Part shown: positions 39,771 to 51,341 of the stretch, piece by piece
Position numbering within the stretch: the stretch's first letter is position 1
Layout of the letters: each line of letters begins with the position of its first letter
From: Vibrio viridaestus
GTDB taxonomy: Bacteria > Pseudomonadota > Gammaproteobacteria > Enterobacterales > Vibrionaceae
Length of the DNA stretch: 64,000 nucleotides
NCBI RefSeq assembly: GCF_003856525.1
Contig: NZ_RJVQ01000002.1
Location: forward strand, 310,001-374,000
Reading direction: 5' to 3'
Position numbers and translations under genes: made by a program
Notes under the pieces: generated by a model
Seen by the model: the letters and a program-made list of their open reading frames with translations, nothing else
What the model was told of the DNA's origin: nothing
Database searches by the model: none

Positions 39771-40718
39771 TTATTGGTTAAACATCGCCGAAATAGATTC
39801 TTCGTTGCTGATGCGACGGATGGCTTCAGCCAGCATAGTAGACAGTGTTAATACTGTGACTTTACCTGTTTCTTCCATTTCTTTTGGCAAAGTGATTGAG
39901 TCGGTAATAATCACTTGGTCTAGAACAGAGTTTTTGATGTTACTTTGCGCGTTACCTGAGAAAACGGCGTGAGTAGCGTAAGCAAATACGCGTTTTGCAC
40001 CACGATTTTTCAATGCTTCCGCTGCTTTACATAGTGTACCGCCAGTATCGATCATGTCATCAACGATAACGCAATCGCGGCCTTCAACATCACCGATTAG
40101 GTTCATTACTTCAGCTACATTGGCGCGAGGGCGACGTTTGTCGATGATCGCAATATCGATATCTCCTAGCGCTTTAGCCGTTGCACGCGCACGTACAACA
40201 CCACCCAAATCAGGAGAGACAACCACTGGATCTTCCAAACCTCGCTCAACCATATCTTCAAGAAGCACTGGTGTACCGAAGATGTTATCTACTGGTACAT
40301 CGAAGAATCCTTGAATCTGTTCAGCGTGAAGGTCAATCGTAAGGACACGGTCAACACCAACGTTAGAAAGAAAATCAGCGACAACTTTGGCTGTAATTGG
40401 CACACGAGCAGAACGTACACGACGATCTTGACGGGCATAACCAAAGTAAGGGATAACTGCTGTAATACGACCCGCAGAGGCACGACGCATTGCATCAATC
40501 ATTACAACCAGTTCCATTAGGTTGTCATTTGTTGGAGCACAAGTAGATTGAATAATAAAAACATCACTACCACGTACATTTTCGTTGATTTGTACAGCAA
40601 CTTCTCCATCGGAGAAACGTGATACAGTTGCATCACCAAGGGAAATATACAGACGGTCAGCAATACGTTGGGCTAGTTCAGGTGTGGCGTTACCAGCAAA
40701 GAGCTTCATATCAGGCAC
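39771..40718 (-). CDS. prs: Ribose-phosphate pyrophosphokinase
   Basis: A 315-residue PRPP synthase, making the phosphoribosyl donor for nucleotide, His, Trp and NAD synthesis from ribose-5-phosphate and ATP. The N-terminal [20 protein letters not shown], the flexible [11 protein letters not shown] loop, the metal site [13 protein letters not shown] and the PRPP-binding loop [12 protein letters not shown] are all present; the length is standard. It follows ispE after 28 bases and precedes a strong terminator, giving lolB-ispE-prs. Confidence 0.98.
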   Translation of the reverse strand: MPDMKLFAGNATPELAQRIADRLYISLGDATVSRFSDGEVAVQINENVRGSDVFIIQSTCAPTNDNLMELVVMIDAMRRASAGRITAVIPYFGYARQDRRVRSARVPITAKVVADFLSNVGVDRVLTIDLHAEQIQGFFDVPVDNIFGTPVLLEDMVERGLEDPVVVSPDLGGVVRARATAKALGDIDIAIIDKRRPRANVAEVMNLIGDVEGRDCVIVDDMIDTGGTLCKAAEALKNRGAKRVFAYATHAVFSGNAQSNIKNSVLDQVIITDSITLPKEMEETGKVTVLTLSTMLAEAIRRISNEESISAMFNQ

Positions 40719-40746
40719 GGTGGAAACCTCAGGTTTGCGTCCAGTA

Positions 40747-41619
40747 TTAAATGGTTTGGGTCTGGGTAGACTGACGTGCTGTTAATGCTTCTTTTAGTGG
40801 AGAAATATTGCGCCCTTGAGCTACAAAGGCAGAAACATTATCAGGCAACATAGTATAGGCTTCTTGGGCTTTTTTTGCGCTAGAAAATTCAGCGAAAACA
40901 CAAGAACCTGTACCGGTCAATCTTGACGGCGCGTATTGTAGCAGCCATGAAAGTTGCTTATCAACCTCTGGATAAAGTAAACGGACAATTTTTTCGCAAT
41001 CGTTTCCGTACTTTTGATCTAATAGGGTATTTAGACTTCTTTTTGGCGTATTTCTCGTTAGGGCTGAATGGGAAAAAATCTCCGCTGTTGAAATGCTTAC
41101 GTCTGGCCGGACGACTAAATACCAATTTTCCTTTGGTTCCACTTGCGTGAGTTTTTCTCCGACACCTTCGGCAAACGCGGCAAAACCTCGAACAAAAACG
41201 GGCACATCAGCCCCTAACTCCAAGCCTATTTCTGCCAGCTCGTCATCAGTACAACCGGTCTCCCAAAGATAATTTAGGGCAACTAATGTTGTTGCTGCAT
41301 TAGATGAACCACCACCAATACCGCCGCCCATTGGGAGACGTTTAACGAGTTCAATCTTGGCTCCGTAGGTGCAACGAGTATATTCTTTTAGGGCCACTGC
41401 GGCTTTATAGATAAGGTTGCTTTCTAAAGGTACGCCTTCTATTGGAGGAGTCAGCGTAATAACGTCTTGCTCGTGTGCCTGAATACTTAATTCGTCGCCA
41501 AAATCAAGAAACTGAAACAGTGTTTGTAAGTCATGGTAACCATTCTCTCTCTGCCCTGTTATATAAAGAAACAGGTTCAGTTTTGCTGGCGAAGGCCAAT
41601 GGGTACATTCTCCTATCAT
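40747..41619 (-). CDS. ispE: 4-diphosphocytidyl-2-C-methyl-D-erythritol kinase
   Basis: A 290-residue GHMP kinase of the non-mevalonate (MEP) isoprenoid pathway. The N-terminal motif [21 protein letters not shown] holds the substrate-contact Lys and His. The ATP-binding loop is [15 protein letters not shown], and the C-terminal motif [12 protein letters not shown] is the third GHMP motif. It overlaps lolB by 4 bases (ATGA type), as in other Vibrio and Escherichia. Confidence 0.97.
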   Translation of the reverse strand: MIGECTHWPSPAKLNLFLYITGQRENGYHDLQTLFQFLDFGDELSIQAHEQDVITLTPPIEGVPLESNLIYKAAVALKEYTRCTYGAKIELVKRLPMGGGIGGGSSNAATTLVALNYLWETGCTDDELAEIGLELGADVPVFVRGFAAFAEGVGEKLTQVEPKENWYLVVRPDVSISTAEIFSHSALTRNTPKRSLNTLLDQKYGNDCEKIVRLLYPEVDKQLSWLLQYAPSRLTGTGSCVFAEFSSAKKAQEAYTMLPDNVSAFVAQGRNISPLKEALTARQSTQTQTI

Positions 41620-42227
41620 GATTCAATTTTCCATTTAGATAAAACTAGGTGAAGCTTGGTTTTTGCATGAGTTAGGGTGAGCTTGTAGGGTAATGGAACC
41701 ATGCCGCCCTGATATTCAACGTTTTGATACACACGGTATTCAACATCCCATACAGGCTTTTGAGCCTGATTAGTAATCGTGCTTAACGTATGATTCTCAT
41801 TAAATGTAAATTCATCAGTAGGATTGGGGAGGCCAATAAGCCAATTTTCCAGTTCTCGGATGGGGATATCTAACCCCGTTAGTTGCTCAATAAGAACGTT
41901 GGGGTTCTTGGCTTCGTAATGCAGTCCATCGTAAGAATCCAATTGCGATATTTGTGGTGTGATGGTCATCTTCATGACCGTTTGACCTAAAAATGTCGAC
42001 AGACGCAGTTCACTTATCCCATCTTTTTTTGTGATCTGTAGATTTAGAGAACGCCTTTCAATAGGGGTGATGTATCCAAGTTGCCCGGATAAGGTGTAAC
42101 TTTTTATTTGTTCCAGATTTTGCTTATGTTGTTGCCATTGAACAGGAGTATCTGCTGTTTGAATTGAGGAACAGCCGAATAATACCATGGATGAGAGGAG
42201 TAGAATGGAAAAAAACTTAAACCGCAT
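41616..42227 (-). CDS. lolB: Outer-membrane lipoprotein receptor LolB
   Basis: A 203-residue lipoprotein that accepts lipoproteins from LolA and inserts them in the outer membrane. The signal ends in LFGCSS with Cys19 as the lipidated residue; Ser at +2 directs it to the outer membrane. The LolA/LolB barrel follows, with [20 protein letters not shown] and a C-terminal [20 protein letters not shown]. It is divergent from hemA, with about 160 bases between. Confidence 0.95.
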   Translation of the reverse strand: MRFKFFSILLLSSMVLFGCSSIQTADTPVQWQQHKQNLEQIKSYTLSGQLGYITPIERRSLNLQITKKDGISELRLSTFLGQTVMKMTITPQISQLDSYDGLHYEAKNPNVLIEQLTGLDIPIRELENWLIGLPNPTDEFTFNENHTLSTITNQAQKPVWDVEYRVYQNVEYQGGMVPLPYKLTLTHAKTKLHLVLSKWKIES

Positions 42228-42389
42228 ATGCCACTATAAACCTTGGATTATCTACAAATGTGAAGCGACACTATAGCATTGTTGAGAGTCTCAAAGTAAA
42301 ACAAATACGTTCAACTCTTTTATTCTGTGGGGGCATACAGTAAAATTTCTCTTCCATATGTTTCAAAGCTGTCAGAGTTGTCCTAGTTA

Positions 42390-43649
42390 ATGTCCCTACT
42401 TGCCATTGGTATTAACCATAATACTGCGTCGTTAGAGTTACGCGAAAAGGTCGCGTTTGGTCCGGAAAAACTTCCGGAGGCTTTGACGCAGCTTAGGCAA
42501 AAAGTAGAGGTTGAAGGCAGTGTCATTGTATCTACTTGTAATCGCACTGAAATATATTGCGATGCTCGCAAAACCAATAAGGCTCAGGTGATTGACTGGC
42601 TGTCGACGTTTCATGATGTGGAAGCCAAAGATTTAAAACCCAGCCTCTATATTCACGAAGATCAAGCTGCTATTCGGCATTTAATGAGAGTTTCCTGTGG
42701 TTTGGATTCTCTTGTTCTAGGTGAGCCACAGATTCTAGGGCAGGTTAAACAAGCGTATTCTGACTCACGAGATCAGGAAGCGGTTGACCCAGTATTGGAT
42801 CGACTTTTTCAAAAAGTATTTTCTGTTGCGAAGCGAGTTCGCACCGAAACGGATATTGGCGGTCATGCTGTTTCGGTTGCCTATGCCGCTTGTACGTTAG
42901 CAAAACATATCTTTGAATCTTTGCATTCTTCAACAGTGCTGCTAGTTGGTGCTGGAGAAACGATAGAGTTGGTCGCAAAGCATCTGGCGTCGAATGGGTG
43001 TCAGAGAATGATCGTGGCAAATCGTACTCGAGAGAGAGCTATGGGCCTGGCGCGAGAGTTCGGTGCTGAAGTTATCAGTCTTCAGGAGATCCCTGAACAC
43101 TTGGCTAAGGCGGATATTGTGATCAGTTCGACAGCAAGTCCGTTGCCTATCATTGGTAAGGGTATGGTGGAAAGTGCGATAAAAGCCCGCCGTTACCAAC
43201 CGATGTTATTTGTCGATATTGCCGTGCCCCGTGATATTGAAGCTCAGGTAGGTGATATAAACGACGTCTATCTGTACAGCGTTGATGATTTACAGTCTAT
43301 AGTTGATAACAACATAGAGCAGCGAAAAGTCGAAGCTATCCAGGCTGAGGCGATAGTCAGTGAAGAAAGCGCTGCATTTATGAGTAAAATGCGAGCTCTT
43401 CAGGCTGTTGATAGCATTCGTGAGTATCGTGAGAGTGCTAATGCAATCCGAGAAGATTTGCTGACAAAAGCGTTGAACTCGATATCTACTGGCGTATCTC
43501 CTGAAAAGGCGTTGCAGGAACTCAGTTATAAATTAACAAATAAACTCATTCATGCCCCAACACGAGCTTTGCAAAGTGCTGCCGAGCAAGGGGAACCGGC
43601 GAAATTAGCCATCATTAGGCAAAGTTTAGGTTTAGACGACCTATCCTAA
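42390..43649 (+). CDS. hemA: Glutamyl-tRNA reductase
   Basis: A 419-residue enzyme reducing Glu-tRNA to glutamate-1-semialdehyde, the first step of tetrapyrrole synthesis. The nucleophile is Cys50 in [11 protein letters not shown]. The NADPH-binding domain has [16 protein letters not shown], and the C-terminal dimerisation helix ends [11 protein letters not shown]. It is the first gene of a hemA-prfA-prmC-sirB2-sirB1-kdsA run. HemA stability in enterics depends on basic residues after the start; here the N-terminus is [11 protein letters not shown], with none. Confidence 0.98.
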   Translation: MSLLAIGINHNTASLELREKVAFGPEKLPEALTQLRQKVEVEGSVIVSTCNRTEIYCDARKTNKAQVIDWLSTFHDVEAKDLKPSLYIHEDQAAIRHLMRVSCGLDSLVLGEPQILGQVKQAYSDSRDQEAVDPVLDRLFQKVFSVAKRVRTETDIGGHAVSVAYAACTLAKHIFESLHSSTVLLVGAGETIELVAKHLASNGCQRMIVANRTRERAMGLAREFGAEVISLQEIPEHLAKADIVISSTASPLPIIGKGMVESAIKARRYQPMLFVDIAVPRDIEAQVGDINDVYLYSVDDLQSIVDNNIEQRKVEAIQAEAIVSEESAAFMSKMRALQAVDSIREYRESANAIREDLLTKALNSISTGVSPEKALQELSYKLTNKLIHAPTRALQSAAEQGEPAKLAIIRQSLGLDDLS

Positions 43650-43675
43650 TTCCATTATTTTTTTAAGAAGAGACT

Positions 43676-44764
43676 ATGAAAGCGTCTATTTTAGCGAAAC
43701 TTGAGTCGCTCGTTGAGCGTTATGAGGAAGTTCAGCATTTGCTGGGGGATCCTGGTGTTATTGGTGACCAAAACAAATTTAGAGCTCTTTCAAAAGAGTA
43801 TTCTCAGCTCGAAGAAGTGACTAAGTGCTTTCAGGCGTATCAGCAGGCACAAGAAGATCTTGTTGCTGCTGAAGAAATGGCCAAAGAAGATGATCCTGAA
43901 ATGCGCGAAATGGCTCAGGAAGAGATCGGTGATGCAAAAGCGAAAATAGAATCATTGAACGAAGAACTGCAAGTTCTCTTACTGCCTAAAGATCCAAATG
44001 ATGAGCGCAACTGTTTCCTTGAAATTCGTGCCGGAGCAGGCGGTGATGAAGCGGGTATCTTTGCGGGAGATTTATTCCGCATGTACAGCCGATATGCTGA
44101 ACGAAAAGGTTGGCGTATCGAAGTTATGTCATCAAATGAAGCTGAGCATGGTGGCTTCAAAGAAATGATCGCTAAGGTGACGGGGGATGGCGTATACGGT
44201 TCCCTCAAGTTTGAATCCGGTGGTCACCGAGTTCAGCGTGTTCCGGCAACTGAGTCTCAAGGTCGAGTCCATACCTCCGCCTGTACTGTTGCTATTATGC
44301 ACGAAATTCCTGAGTCTGAAGCGCCAGATATTAAAGCGTCAGATCTGAAAATTGATACTTTCCGTTCATCTGGTGCTGGTGGTCAGCACGTTAACACCAC
44401 CGACTCAGCCATTCGTATTACCCACTTACCAACGGGTACCGTGGTTGAATGTCAGGATGAACGTTCACAACATAAGAACAAAGCAAAAGCGATGGCTGTA
44501 TTGGCAGCTCGTATTGCTCAGGCAGAAGAAGCGAAGCGTGCGGCTGAAGTTTCTGATACTCGCCGTAACCTTCTAGGTTCGGGTGATCGGAGTGACCGTA
44601 TTCGTACTTACAACTATCCTCAGGGGCGTGTTTCTGATCATCGCATCAACCTGACGCTGTATCGTCTTTCTGAAATTATGGAAGGGGATCTTGATGCTTT
44701 AATTGAACCTGTTATTCAAGAGCATCAGGCGGATCTGTTAGCGGCTCTGGCGGAGCAAAACTAA
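43676..44764 (+). CDS. prfA: Peptide chain release factor 1
   Basis: A 362-residue factor that reads UAA and UAG. The stop-codon recognition motif is PAT in [10 protein letters not shown]; the GGQ loop is at residues 235-237 ([13 protein letters not shown]), where the glutamine is methylated by the PrmC encoded next. The length is standard. The ribosome-binding site is AAGAAGAG. Start is 26 bases after hemA. Confidence 0.98.
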   Translation: MKASILAKLESLVERYEEVQHLLGDPGVIGDQNKFRALSKEYSQLEEVTKCFQAYQQAQEDLVAAEEMAKEDDPEMREMAQEEIGDAKAKIESLNEELQVLLLPKDPNDERNCFLEIRAGAGGDEAGIFAGDLFRMYSRYAERKGWRIEVMSSNEAEHGGFKEMIAKVTGDGVYGSLKFESGGHRVQRVPATESQGRVHTSACTVAIMHEIPESEAPDIKASDLKIDTFRSSGAGGQHVNTTDSAIRITHLPTGTVVECQDERSQHKNKAKAMAVLAARIAQAEEAKRAAEVSDTRRNLLGSGDRSDRIRTYNYPQGRVSDHRINLTLYRLSEIMEGDLDALIEPVIQEHQADLLAALAEQN

Positions 44765-44770
44765 GGTTTT

Positions 44771-45631
44771 ATGTTCCCCTATAATCAACAAACTTTATCT
44801 GACGCCCTCAAACTCGCCACTGATATGTTAAGTGTCAGTGGCAGTGACTCTCCTTCGGTTGATGCGACTGTCCTTCTTTGCCATGTTCTCGGAAAATCAC
44901 GAACGTACTTACTTACATGGCCAGAAAAAGAACTTGAGCTGACTCATTATGAACAGCTCAAGCTGTTATTGGAGCGACGGATTAAGGGAGAGCCAGTTGC
45001 CTATATAACCGGAGAGAGAGAGTTTTGGTCTTTAAACTTATCAGTATCGCCTTATACTCTCATACCGCGTCCAGACACTGAGAGATTGGTTGAGGTTGCG
45101 TTAGACAAGTATCAAGCGGGGTCAGGAGCGATTCTTGATCTTGGTACCGGTACTGGTGCTATCGCTCTTGCCCTAGCAAGTGAGTTACCTTCGTCATCAG
45201 TGTTTGGTATTGACCTAAGAGAAGAAGCGGCAACACTTGCGCGGCAAAATAGTGCCAAATTAGGTATTGAAAACACGATTTTCTGGCATGGAAGTTGGTT
45301 TATCCCTGTTCCTTCAGGTATGAAATTTGCTTTAATTGTATCTAACCCCCCTTATATTGACGAAAATGATCCCCATTTAAAAGAAGGGGATGTGCGTTTT
45401 GAGCCAAGCTCTGCACTTGTTGCGAGCGAGAATGGCTTAGCGGATATTCGGACGATATCCATTCAAGCAGTCCATTTTTTGCAAGAGGGTGGCTGGCTCA
45501 TGTTTGAACATGGTTATCAACAAGCAGAGTCAGTGCGGGAAATATTACAGGCGCTGGGTTATCATGACGTGATTACCGAGCAAGACTATTCAGGGAATGA
45601 CCGAGTAACGATAGGTCGCTACTTGGGCTAA
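44771..45631 (+). CDS. prmC: Release factor glutamine methyltransferase
   Basis: A 286-residue SAM-dependent enzyme that methylates the GGQ glutamine of release factors 1 and 2. The SAM site is LDLGTGTGAIALALA, and the catalytic motif NPPY (residues 192-195) binds the target glutamine. The N-terminal helical domain recognises the release factor. It begins 6 bases after prfA, its substrate's gene, so both are made together. Confidence 0.97.
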   Translation: MFPYNQQTLSDALKLATDMLSVSGSDSPSVDATVLLCHVLGKSRTYLLTWPEKELELTHYEQLKLLLERRIKGEPVAYITGEREFWSLNLSVSPYTLIPRPDTERLVEVALDKYQAGSGAILDLGTGTGAIALALASELPSSSVFGIDLREEAATLARQNSAKLGIENTIFWHGSWFIPVPSGMKFALIVSNPPYIDENDPHLKEGDVRFEPSSALVASENGLADIRTISIQAVHFLQEGGWLMFEHGYQQAESVREILQALGYHDVITEQDYSGNDRVTIGRYLG

Positions 45632-45644
45632 ATAGAGAAAAAGA

Positions 45645-46025
45645 ATGTATTTATTTGTGAAACACCTCCACGTACTAACCGTGGTTCTGAGTGTCATGTT
45701 ACTGACACTTCGTTTCTGGTTGTCATTTACCAGTTCCAGACTTAATCAAAATCGTTTTCTAAAGGTATTTCCGCACATCAATGACACGATATTGTTGTTA
45801 TCCGGCGTTTATCTTATTTTCCTTACTCATTTTATTCCGTTTACCCCGGCTGCTCCGTGGTTAACGCAGAAACTTTTTTGTGTCGTCGCCTATATCCTCC
45901 TTGGTGTCTTTGCGTTGAAGCTGGCTAAGAATAAATTTTTGAAAGTCTTAGCGTTCTTAGGTGCGATAGGCTGGTTTGCAATGGCTGGTCATATGGCAGT
46001 AAGTAAACTGCCAATCTTTATGTAA
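45645..46025 (+). CDS. sirB2: SirB2-family membrane protein
   Basis: A 126-residue inner-membrane protein with four predicted helices (LHVLTVVLSVMLLTLRFWL, HINDTILLLSGVYLIFL, CVVAYILLGVFALKLA, VLAFLGAIGWFAMAGHMAVS). The N-terminal KHLHV is typical of the SirB family. Function is unknown. It lies between prmC and sirB1, as in E. coli (ychQ). Confidence 0.92.
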   Translation: MYLFVKHLHVLTVVLSVMLLTLRFWLSFTSSRLNQNRFLKVFPHINDTILLLSGVYLIFLTHFIPFTPAAPWLTQKLFCVVAYILLGVFALKLAKNKFLKVLAFLGAIGWFAMAGHMAVSKLPIFM

Positions 46026-46044
46026 GAAGGATGCGTGTAGAATT

Positions 46045-46854
46045 ATGCTGGATTTATGCGATGAAGACTTTGATGAAATGGAGCTTGTTGAGGGCGCTCT
46101 CGCTTTAAATAAGGCCATTGATGCATCGACTAATGTTGAATGGGCAAAGTTAGAATTAAAACGTTTATTGGATGAAGCTGAATTACACTTAATCAGAGAG
46201 ACCAATGAAGAGCAACGTCTCGATTCCTTTTTACGCTTGTTTTATACCGAATGGGGCTTCCATGGCGATCAGGAAGCGTATTTCCATTCTAGTAATGCTT
46301 TTATCGATCAGGTATTAGAAAAGCGTAAGGGGATCCCACTGAGCCTGGGAACCTTGCTGCTTTATTTTGGCAACCATCTTGGTTTTTCCTTTATGCCAGT
46401 GACGTTTCCAACTCAGTTTTTAATTCAAGTGAGTAGCCACGATCATCCAGTTCGCTATATAAATCCGTTTTCTGGTGAGTTTGTTTCTCAGCATATTTTA
46501 AAAGCATGGTTAATCGGACAACAAGGTTCATACGCCAGATTAAAGCCTGAACACTTAAAAGTATCAGATCATCCTACGATTATTGGTCGTTGGTTAGCTC
46601 TGTTGAAAGGTGCGTTAATGCGTGAAGAGCATTACGCTCTTGCGCTGAAATGTACCAATATTGCTTTGGGTTTTGTCCCAGATGATCCTTATGAAATTCG
46701 TGATCGTGGTTTTATATATCAGCAGTTAGAATGTCCTCAGGTCGCTGCAATCGATTATCAGTATTTCATTGAGCAGTGTCCTGACGATCCTGCGGCCGAA
46801 TTGCTTAAAAGTCAGGTCTCTGCGTTAGAAAGTACTCGTGTAACACTTCATTAA
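46045..46854 (+). CDS. sirB1: SirB1-family protein
   Basis: A 269-residue soluble protein with a transglutaminase-like N-terminal domain (LEKRKGIPLSLGTLLLYFG, FPTQFLIQV) and a C-terminal TPR-like part (ALKCTNIALGFVPDDPYEIRDRG). The Cys of the transglutaminase triad is not seen (SLGT stands there), so it is probably not an enzyme of that type. It is conserved next to prmC and kdsA. Role unknown. Confidence 0.92.
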   Translation: MLDLCDEDFDEMELVEGALALNKAIDASTNVEWAKLELKRLLDEAELHLIRETNEEQRLDSFLRLFYTEWGFHGDQEAYFHSSNAFIDQVLEKRKGIPLSLGTLLLYFGNHLGFSFMPVTFPTQFLIQVSSHDHPVRYINPFSGEFVSQHILKAWLIGQQGSYARLKPEHLKVSDHPTIIGRWLALLKGALMREEHYALALKCTNIALGFVPDDPYEIRDRGFIYQQLECPQVAAIDYQYFIEQCPDDPAAELLKSQVSALESTRVTLH

Positions 46855-46860
46855 TTTTAA

Positions 46861-47727
<867 letters not shown>

Positions 47728-47748
47728 GTTTTTTCCTGAATCCGTATA

Positions 47749-47783
47749 AACCTCTGGTTATTGCTAACCAGAGGTTTTTTTAT
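47749..47783 (+). terminator. Terminator after kdsA
   Basis: AACCTCTGGTTA-TTGC-TAACCAGAGGTT with a run of seven T. Confidence 0.92.
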
Positions 47784-47935
47784 GAGTAAATTGTTCAAAA
47801 TTTTCCAAGGACTTTATCGAATCTCGCCGCTTTCTATTTCGATTCAATATCGATACTCTCAATCTTTACTCTAACCAGAAACTAATACTATTTGATGGTA
47901 TGGATAGCCCATCTTAGTAAATGTGAGGAAAGACT

Positions 47936-48793
47936 ATGACGTCACAATATGTACCACCTAAGATCTGGGTGAATGAGTCTGCTGGAGCCAACAAATGGGC
48001 CAATATTAATAGTCCGGAATCGGGTGCTCGGTATGAAAAGTCGCTTCCTGTTGGTCAACATGATCTTCAGTTGTATTCACTTGGGACACCCAATGGACAA
48101 AAAGTCACAATTTTACTCGAAGAACTTTTGCTCTTAGGTGTTAAAGAAGCCGAGTATGATGCTTTCCTTATCAACATTGGCGATTCAGAGCAATTTTCTT
48201 CAGGGTTTGTCGCTGTGAATCCTAACTCTAAAATTCCAGCTCTGGTTGATAAAAGTCAGAGTGAGGAAGTGAATGTTTTCGAATCGGCTTCTATTCTGGT
48301 CCACCTAGCGGAGAAATTTGGGTATTTTCTTCCTTCAAATGGTATCGCACGGACTCAAGTATTTAATTGGTTATTTTGGGCCCAGGGGGCAGCACCTTTC
48401 GTCGGTGGTGGGTTTGGACACTTTTATGCTTATGCGGACGAAAAACAGGAATACCCAATTAATCGCTACACAATGGAAACGAAACGCCAGTTGGATGTTC
48501 TGGATAAACAATTATCTCAGCATACGTATATCACTGGTGAAGAATATACAATTGCCGACATGGCTATTTGGCCGTGGTATGGAAATCTGGTTTTAGGCAA
48601 TCTATATGATGCGGCAGAATTTCTACAGGTCAACGGTTATACCAACGTTCTTCGATGGGCGAGGTTGTTGGAAGCTCGCACTGGAGTACAACGAGGCCGT
48701 ATTGTTAACCGATCGTGGGGGGAGCCTTGGGAGCAACTACCAGAACGTCATTCATCAGTCGATATTGATCAGGTCCTTAGCTTAAAGCCCTAA
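47936..48793 (+). CDS. yghU: YghU-type glutathione transferase
   Basis: A 285-residue protein of the nu-class YghU family, with disulfide-bond reductase activity in E. coli. Hallmarks are the N-terminal extension (PPKIWVNESAGANKWANINS), the thioredoxin-like domain starting HDLQLYSLGTPNGQKVTILLEE where Thr-Pro-Asn replaces a catalytic Cys, NPNSKIPALVD and the C-terminal all-helical domain. It is monocistronic. Confidence 0.95.
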   Translation: MTSQYVPPKIWVNESAGANKWANINSPESGARYEKSLPVGQHDLQLYSLGTPNGQKVTILLEELLLLGVKEAEYDAFLINIGDSEQFSSGFVAVNPNSKIPALVDKSQSEEVNVFESASILVHLAEKFGYFLPSNGIARTQVFNWLFWAQGAAPFVGGGFGHFYAYADEKQEYPINRYTMETKRQLDVLDKQLSQHTYITGEEYTIADMAIWPWYGNLVLGNLYDAAEFLQVNGYTNVLRWARLLEARTGVQRGRIVNRSWGEPWEQLPERHSSVDIDQVLSLKP

Positions 48794-49098
48794 AGTTTAC
48801 TTAGGCAGCGATATTCGGCTCTGTTTGTCATTCTGAGTCGAATTTCAATTTTCTACCTTCGTTCCGCTAGCAATACTTCTCATTGAATTTATAGAGTGAT
48901 ACCCCTATAAATTGACTATTTATTTGGCATTTGGAAATAAAACATATGCAACTGAAATAAAAAGAGTTTGTTGGTTGCAATTATTTTTATGAAACCGGTA
49001 TTTTTTAAGATTTATTTTGATCTACATTCGTATTTCACGTGCTTCTACAGTGATATTGTTCACCCATCGGTTGAAACACATTTTATGGTGGGAATCAT
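48794..49098. other. Gene-free stretch between yghU and the yagU-like gene
   Basis: About 305 bases, AT-rich. No gene or clear regulatory motif is visible; it presumably holds the promoter of the next gene. Confidence 0.6.
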
Positions 49099-49716
49099 AT
49101 GAATATATTTGAACAAACAGATCCTTCTCGCAGACGTTACGGCTTGGCTGCATTTATTGGTTTAATTGCTGGTATTGTATCTGCATTTGTAAAATGGGGA
49201 GCTGAGCATCCACTTCCTCCTCGTAGTCCTGGTGATATTTTTAATGCCGCTTGTGCTCCAGAGTCATTGATCCGCGCCGCTGACCAAATTGACTGTTCAC
49301 GCAACTTCCTTAACCCTCCCTATGTTTTCCTACGTGATTGGTTAGGAGTTGTCGATCCAAATGCAGCAGTCTATGAATTTGCGGGACATGTATTTAACTG
49401 GGTAGGTGTTACTCACATCATTTTCTCAATTGTGTTTGCTGTTGGTTACTGTGTTGTAGCAGAGCAATTTCCAAAAATTAAGCTTTGGCAAGGTCTTCTA
49501 GCTGGTGCTTTGGCTCAATTGTTTGTGCACATGATTACATTCCCTCTAATGGGATTAACACCACCACTATTTACTCTTCCATGGTATGAGCACGTATCAG
49601 AGATTGTGGGTCACCTAATTTGGTTCTGGTCGATTGAAATTATTCGCCGTGATTTACGTAACCGTATTACAAACGAGCCTGATCCTGAATATGCAATTGG
49701 CGGAAAGATTCGTTAA
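49099..49716 (+). CDS. YagU-family inner-membrane protein
   Basis: A 205-residue membrane protein of the YagU (DUF1440) family. It has an N-terminal helix ([20 protein letters not shown]), a periplasmic loop with [13 protein letters not shown], and three further helices ([48 protein letters not shown]). YagU in E. coli is linked to acid resistance. It is monocistronic, with a terminator behind. Confidence 0.88.
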   Translation: MNIFEQTDPSRRRYGLAAFIGLIAGIVSAFVKWGAEHPLPPRSPGDIFNAACAPESLIRAADQIDCSRNFLNPPYVFLRDWLGVVDPNAAVYEFAGHVFNWVGVTHIIFSIVFAVGYCVVAEQFPKIKLWQGLLAGALAQLFVHMITFPLMGLTPPLFTLPWYEHVSEIVGHLIWFWSIEIIRRDLRNRITNEPDPEYAIGGKIR

Positions 49717-49738
49717 TTAGCAAATTGATAAGAGTTGT

Positions 49739-49765
49739 AAAGGTCGCTTAGGCGGCCTTTTTTTA
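49739..49765 (+). terminator. Terminator after the yagU-like gene
   Basis: AAGGTCGC-TTAG-GCGGCCTT with one mismatch, followed by TTTTT. Confidence 0.85.
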
Positions 49766-49922
49766 TATAGTTTAATCAGATAGCCATATCAGAAGTGATA
49801 GTGAAACAAACGTATTCTTATATATTGGATTAATATGACAATTTGGACTTTTCACTATGATAAACAAAGGTGTTCATATAGTTTATGGCGATGCTTTGTT
49901 ATTACATAATGAGAGGTTGAAT

Positions 49923-50261
49923 ATGGCTGGTGTTATGTCCTATTGCCGTATCCAAAATATGGAAGTTAGTTCTAAAATGAAAGGCTATTTAGACAGGATT
50001 CACTCCAAAGTGGAATTAGGCAATTATCTAGCTATTGCTATCTCTAGTGTGCCTTTAATCCAATTGTTTAGTGAAAGAGTTAGACCTCATAAGTTGATCA
50101 AAAATATTGGTGAGTACGATTGGGAAGAGTTTGGCCAAGCTATGAGAAGTGTCCATGAAATCACTCGAGTTGAAGTCAATACGATTGCTGATGAAGCAAG
50201 ATTATTCAGCAACAGTAAAGAATCAAAATTCTGGAAATGTGTTTATGAAGCTACTAGGTAA
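49923..50261 (+). CDS. Small protein of unknown function
   Basis: A 112-residue soluble protein. ATG 49923 is preferred because GAGAGG lies six bases before it; the frame is also open from ATG 49857, which has no ribosome-binding site. No family is recognised. The sequence is helical with conserved-looking charged stretches (SKMKGYLDRIHSKVELGNYL and DWEEFGQAMRSVHEITRVEV). It overlaps the next gene by 17 bases, so the two are probably coexpressed. Confidence 0.6.
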   Translation: MAGVMSYCRIQNMEVSSKMKGYLDRIHSKVELGNYLAIAISSVPLIQLFSERVRPHKLIKNIGEYDWEEFGQAMRSVHEITRVEVNTIADEARLFSNSKESKFWKCVYEATR

Positions 50262-50709
50262 GGTCATTGTTACTCTTGGTGTTTTTCCATTGTTTGCAAA
50301 TGCGGATGCAGAAACCCTAAGTCAATCATTTAATGCGCTAAATACACAGACCAGTCTATGTATGGAGTATAAGAAAAGAACGGTTAATACCGACGATCAG
50401 TGGTTGCTGGACTTAACTGAAAATCAGCTTAAGGTTGCTCTTTTAGAGTTAAATGCAAAAGCAATGGAAAAATGCACATTAAAGCAGCGTGAGAGTTATT
50501 CCTATCAGCTTGTTATCGATGCAGCCGAGTCGGGAGATCTAACCAAGCTTCATCAATGGGTAAAATTAAATTCCCCTCAAAAAAATGATGATTACAACTC
50601 AATATTCAAAGATGTTCCATCTAAACAGTTATCGCGAGTTTCTCATTTGCCTGAATTCAAATACCCATTCGACACGTTAAAATCGTTACAAGCGATTCAA
50701 GCGAAGTAG
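50245..50709 (+). CDS. Exported protein of unknown function
   Basis: A 154-residue protein. ATG 50245 gives a good signal peptide (MKLLGKVIVTLGVFPLFANA, cut before DAETL), unlike the longer frame from 50149. The mature part is helical, with two Cys residues (SLCMEYKK and MEKCTLKQ) that may form a disulfide bond in the periplasm. No family is recognised. It is read in another frame over the end of the preceding gene. Confidence 0.6.
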   Translation: MKLLGKVIVTLGVFPLFANADAETLSQSFNALNTQTSLCMEYKKRTVNTDDQWLLDLTENQLKVALLELNAKAMEKCTLKQRESYSYQLVIDAAESGDLTKLHQWVKLNSPQKNDDYNSIFKDVPSKQLSRVSHLPEFKYPFDTLKSLQAIQAK

Positions 50710-50861
50710 TGATCTAATCTGTCTTTGTTATTTGTCTGCTTCTGAGTCTTACAGCGTGATGGGTATTTGCGTCTGTCATATATCATTACGCTATTTATCT
50801 CGTGATTCGCTTAATCTGCATTTATCCTTTATCTTTTCTAGAAACGATCAGAAGAGTCACT

Positions 50862-51167
50862 ATGAAGCTTGTTTATACTCATGAAAGTAAAATTCTCGTT
50901 GATTCGGTACGTCTGTTACTTGAGGAAAACGGTATTTCGACCACGCTTAGAAATGAGTTTTCCAGTAGCGCTGTTGGGGAATTATCGCCGATTGATACTT
51001 GGCCTGAAGTATGGGTCGATGAACATAGTTACCTTCGTGCAACTAAAGTTATTGATGCGATGAACTCACAGATCGAAGAGCGTGCATGGCGGTGTTCAGG
51101 TTGTGGTGAAGAAAATGAAGCCACGTTTGAGATCTGCTGGAACTGCCTGAAAGAGAGAGTCGAGTAA
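50862..51167 (+). CDS. DUF2007 protein with zinc ribbon
   Basis: A 101-residue protein. The start at ATG 50862 leaves the DUF2007 fold intact (MKLVYTHESKILVDSVRLLL, then EVWVDEHSYLRATKVIDAM), related to PII-like signal-transduction proteins. The C-terminus adds a zinc ribbon (CSGCGEEN, then CWNCL). It is widespread in Vibrio and Shewanella; role unknown. Confidence 0.82.
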   Translation: MKLVYTHESKILVDSVRLLLEENGISTTLRNEFSSSAVGELSPIDTWPEVWVDEHSYLRATKVIDAMNSQIEERAWRCSGCGEENEATFEICWNCLKERVE

Positions 51168-51341
51168 GATTCCGAAGTGGCAGAGTAGGGCGATTTATTA
51201 TATAACTGACTAGTTGTTCAGGTTATTGTTCATTATGAAAGCGTTTCAAGCATGAATGATAATAAAAACGCAAACTTATAACTCATTGTCGATGCTTATC
51301 GGCACATCGTTCAGTAGTGGCTACAGGATCAAGGAAAGATT

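Noticed and set aside
49857-49922. Longer N-terminus for the small gene at 49923
   Set aside because: The upstream ATG has no ribosome-binding site, whereas the inner ATG has GAGAGG at the right distance.
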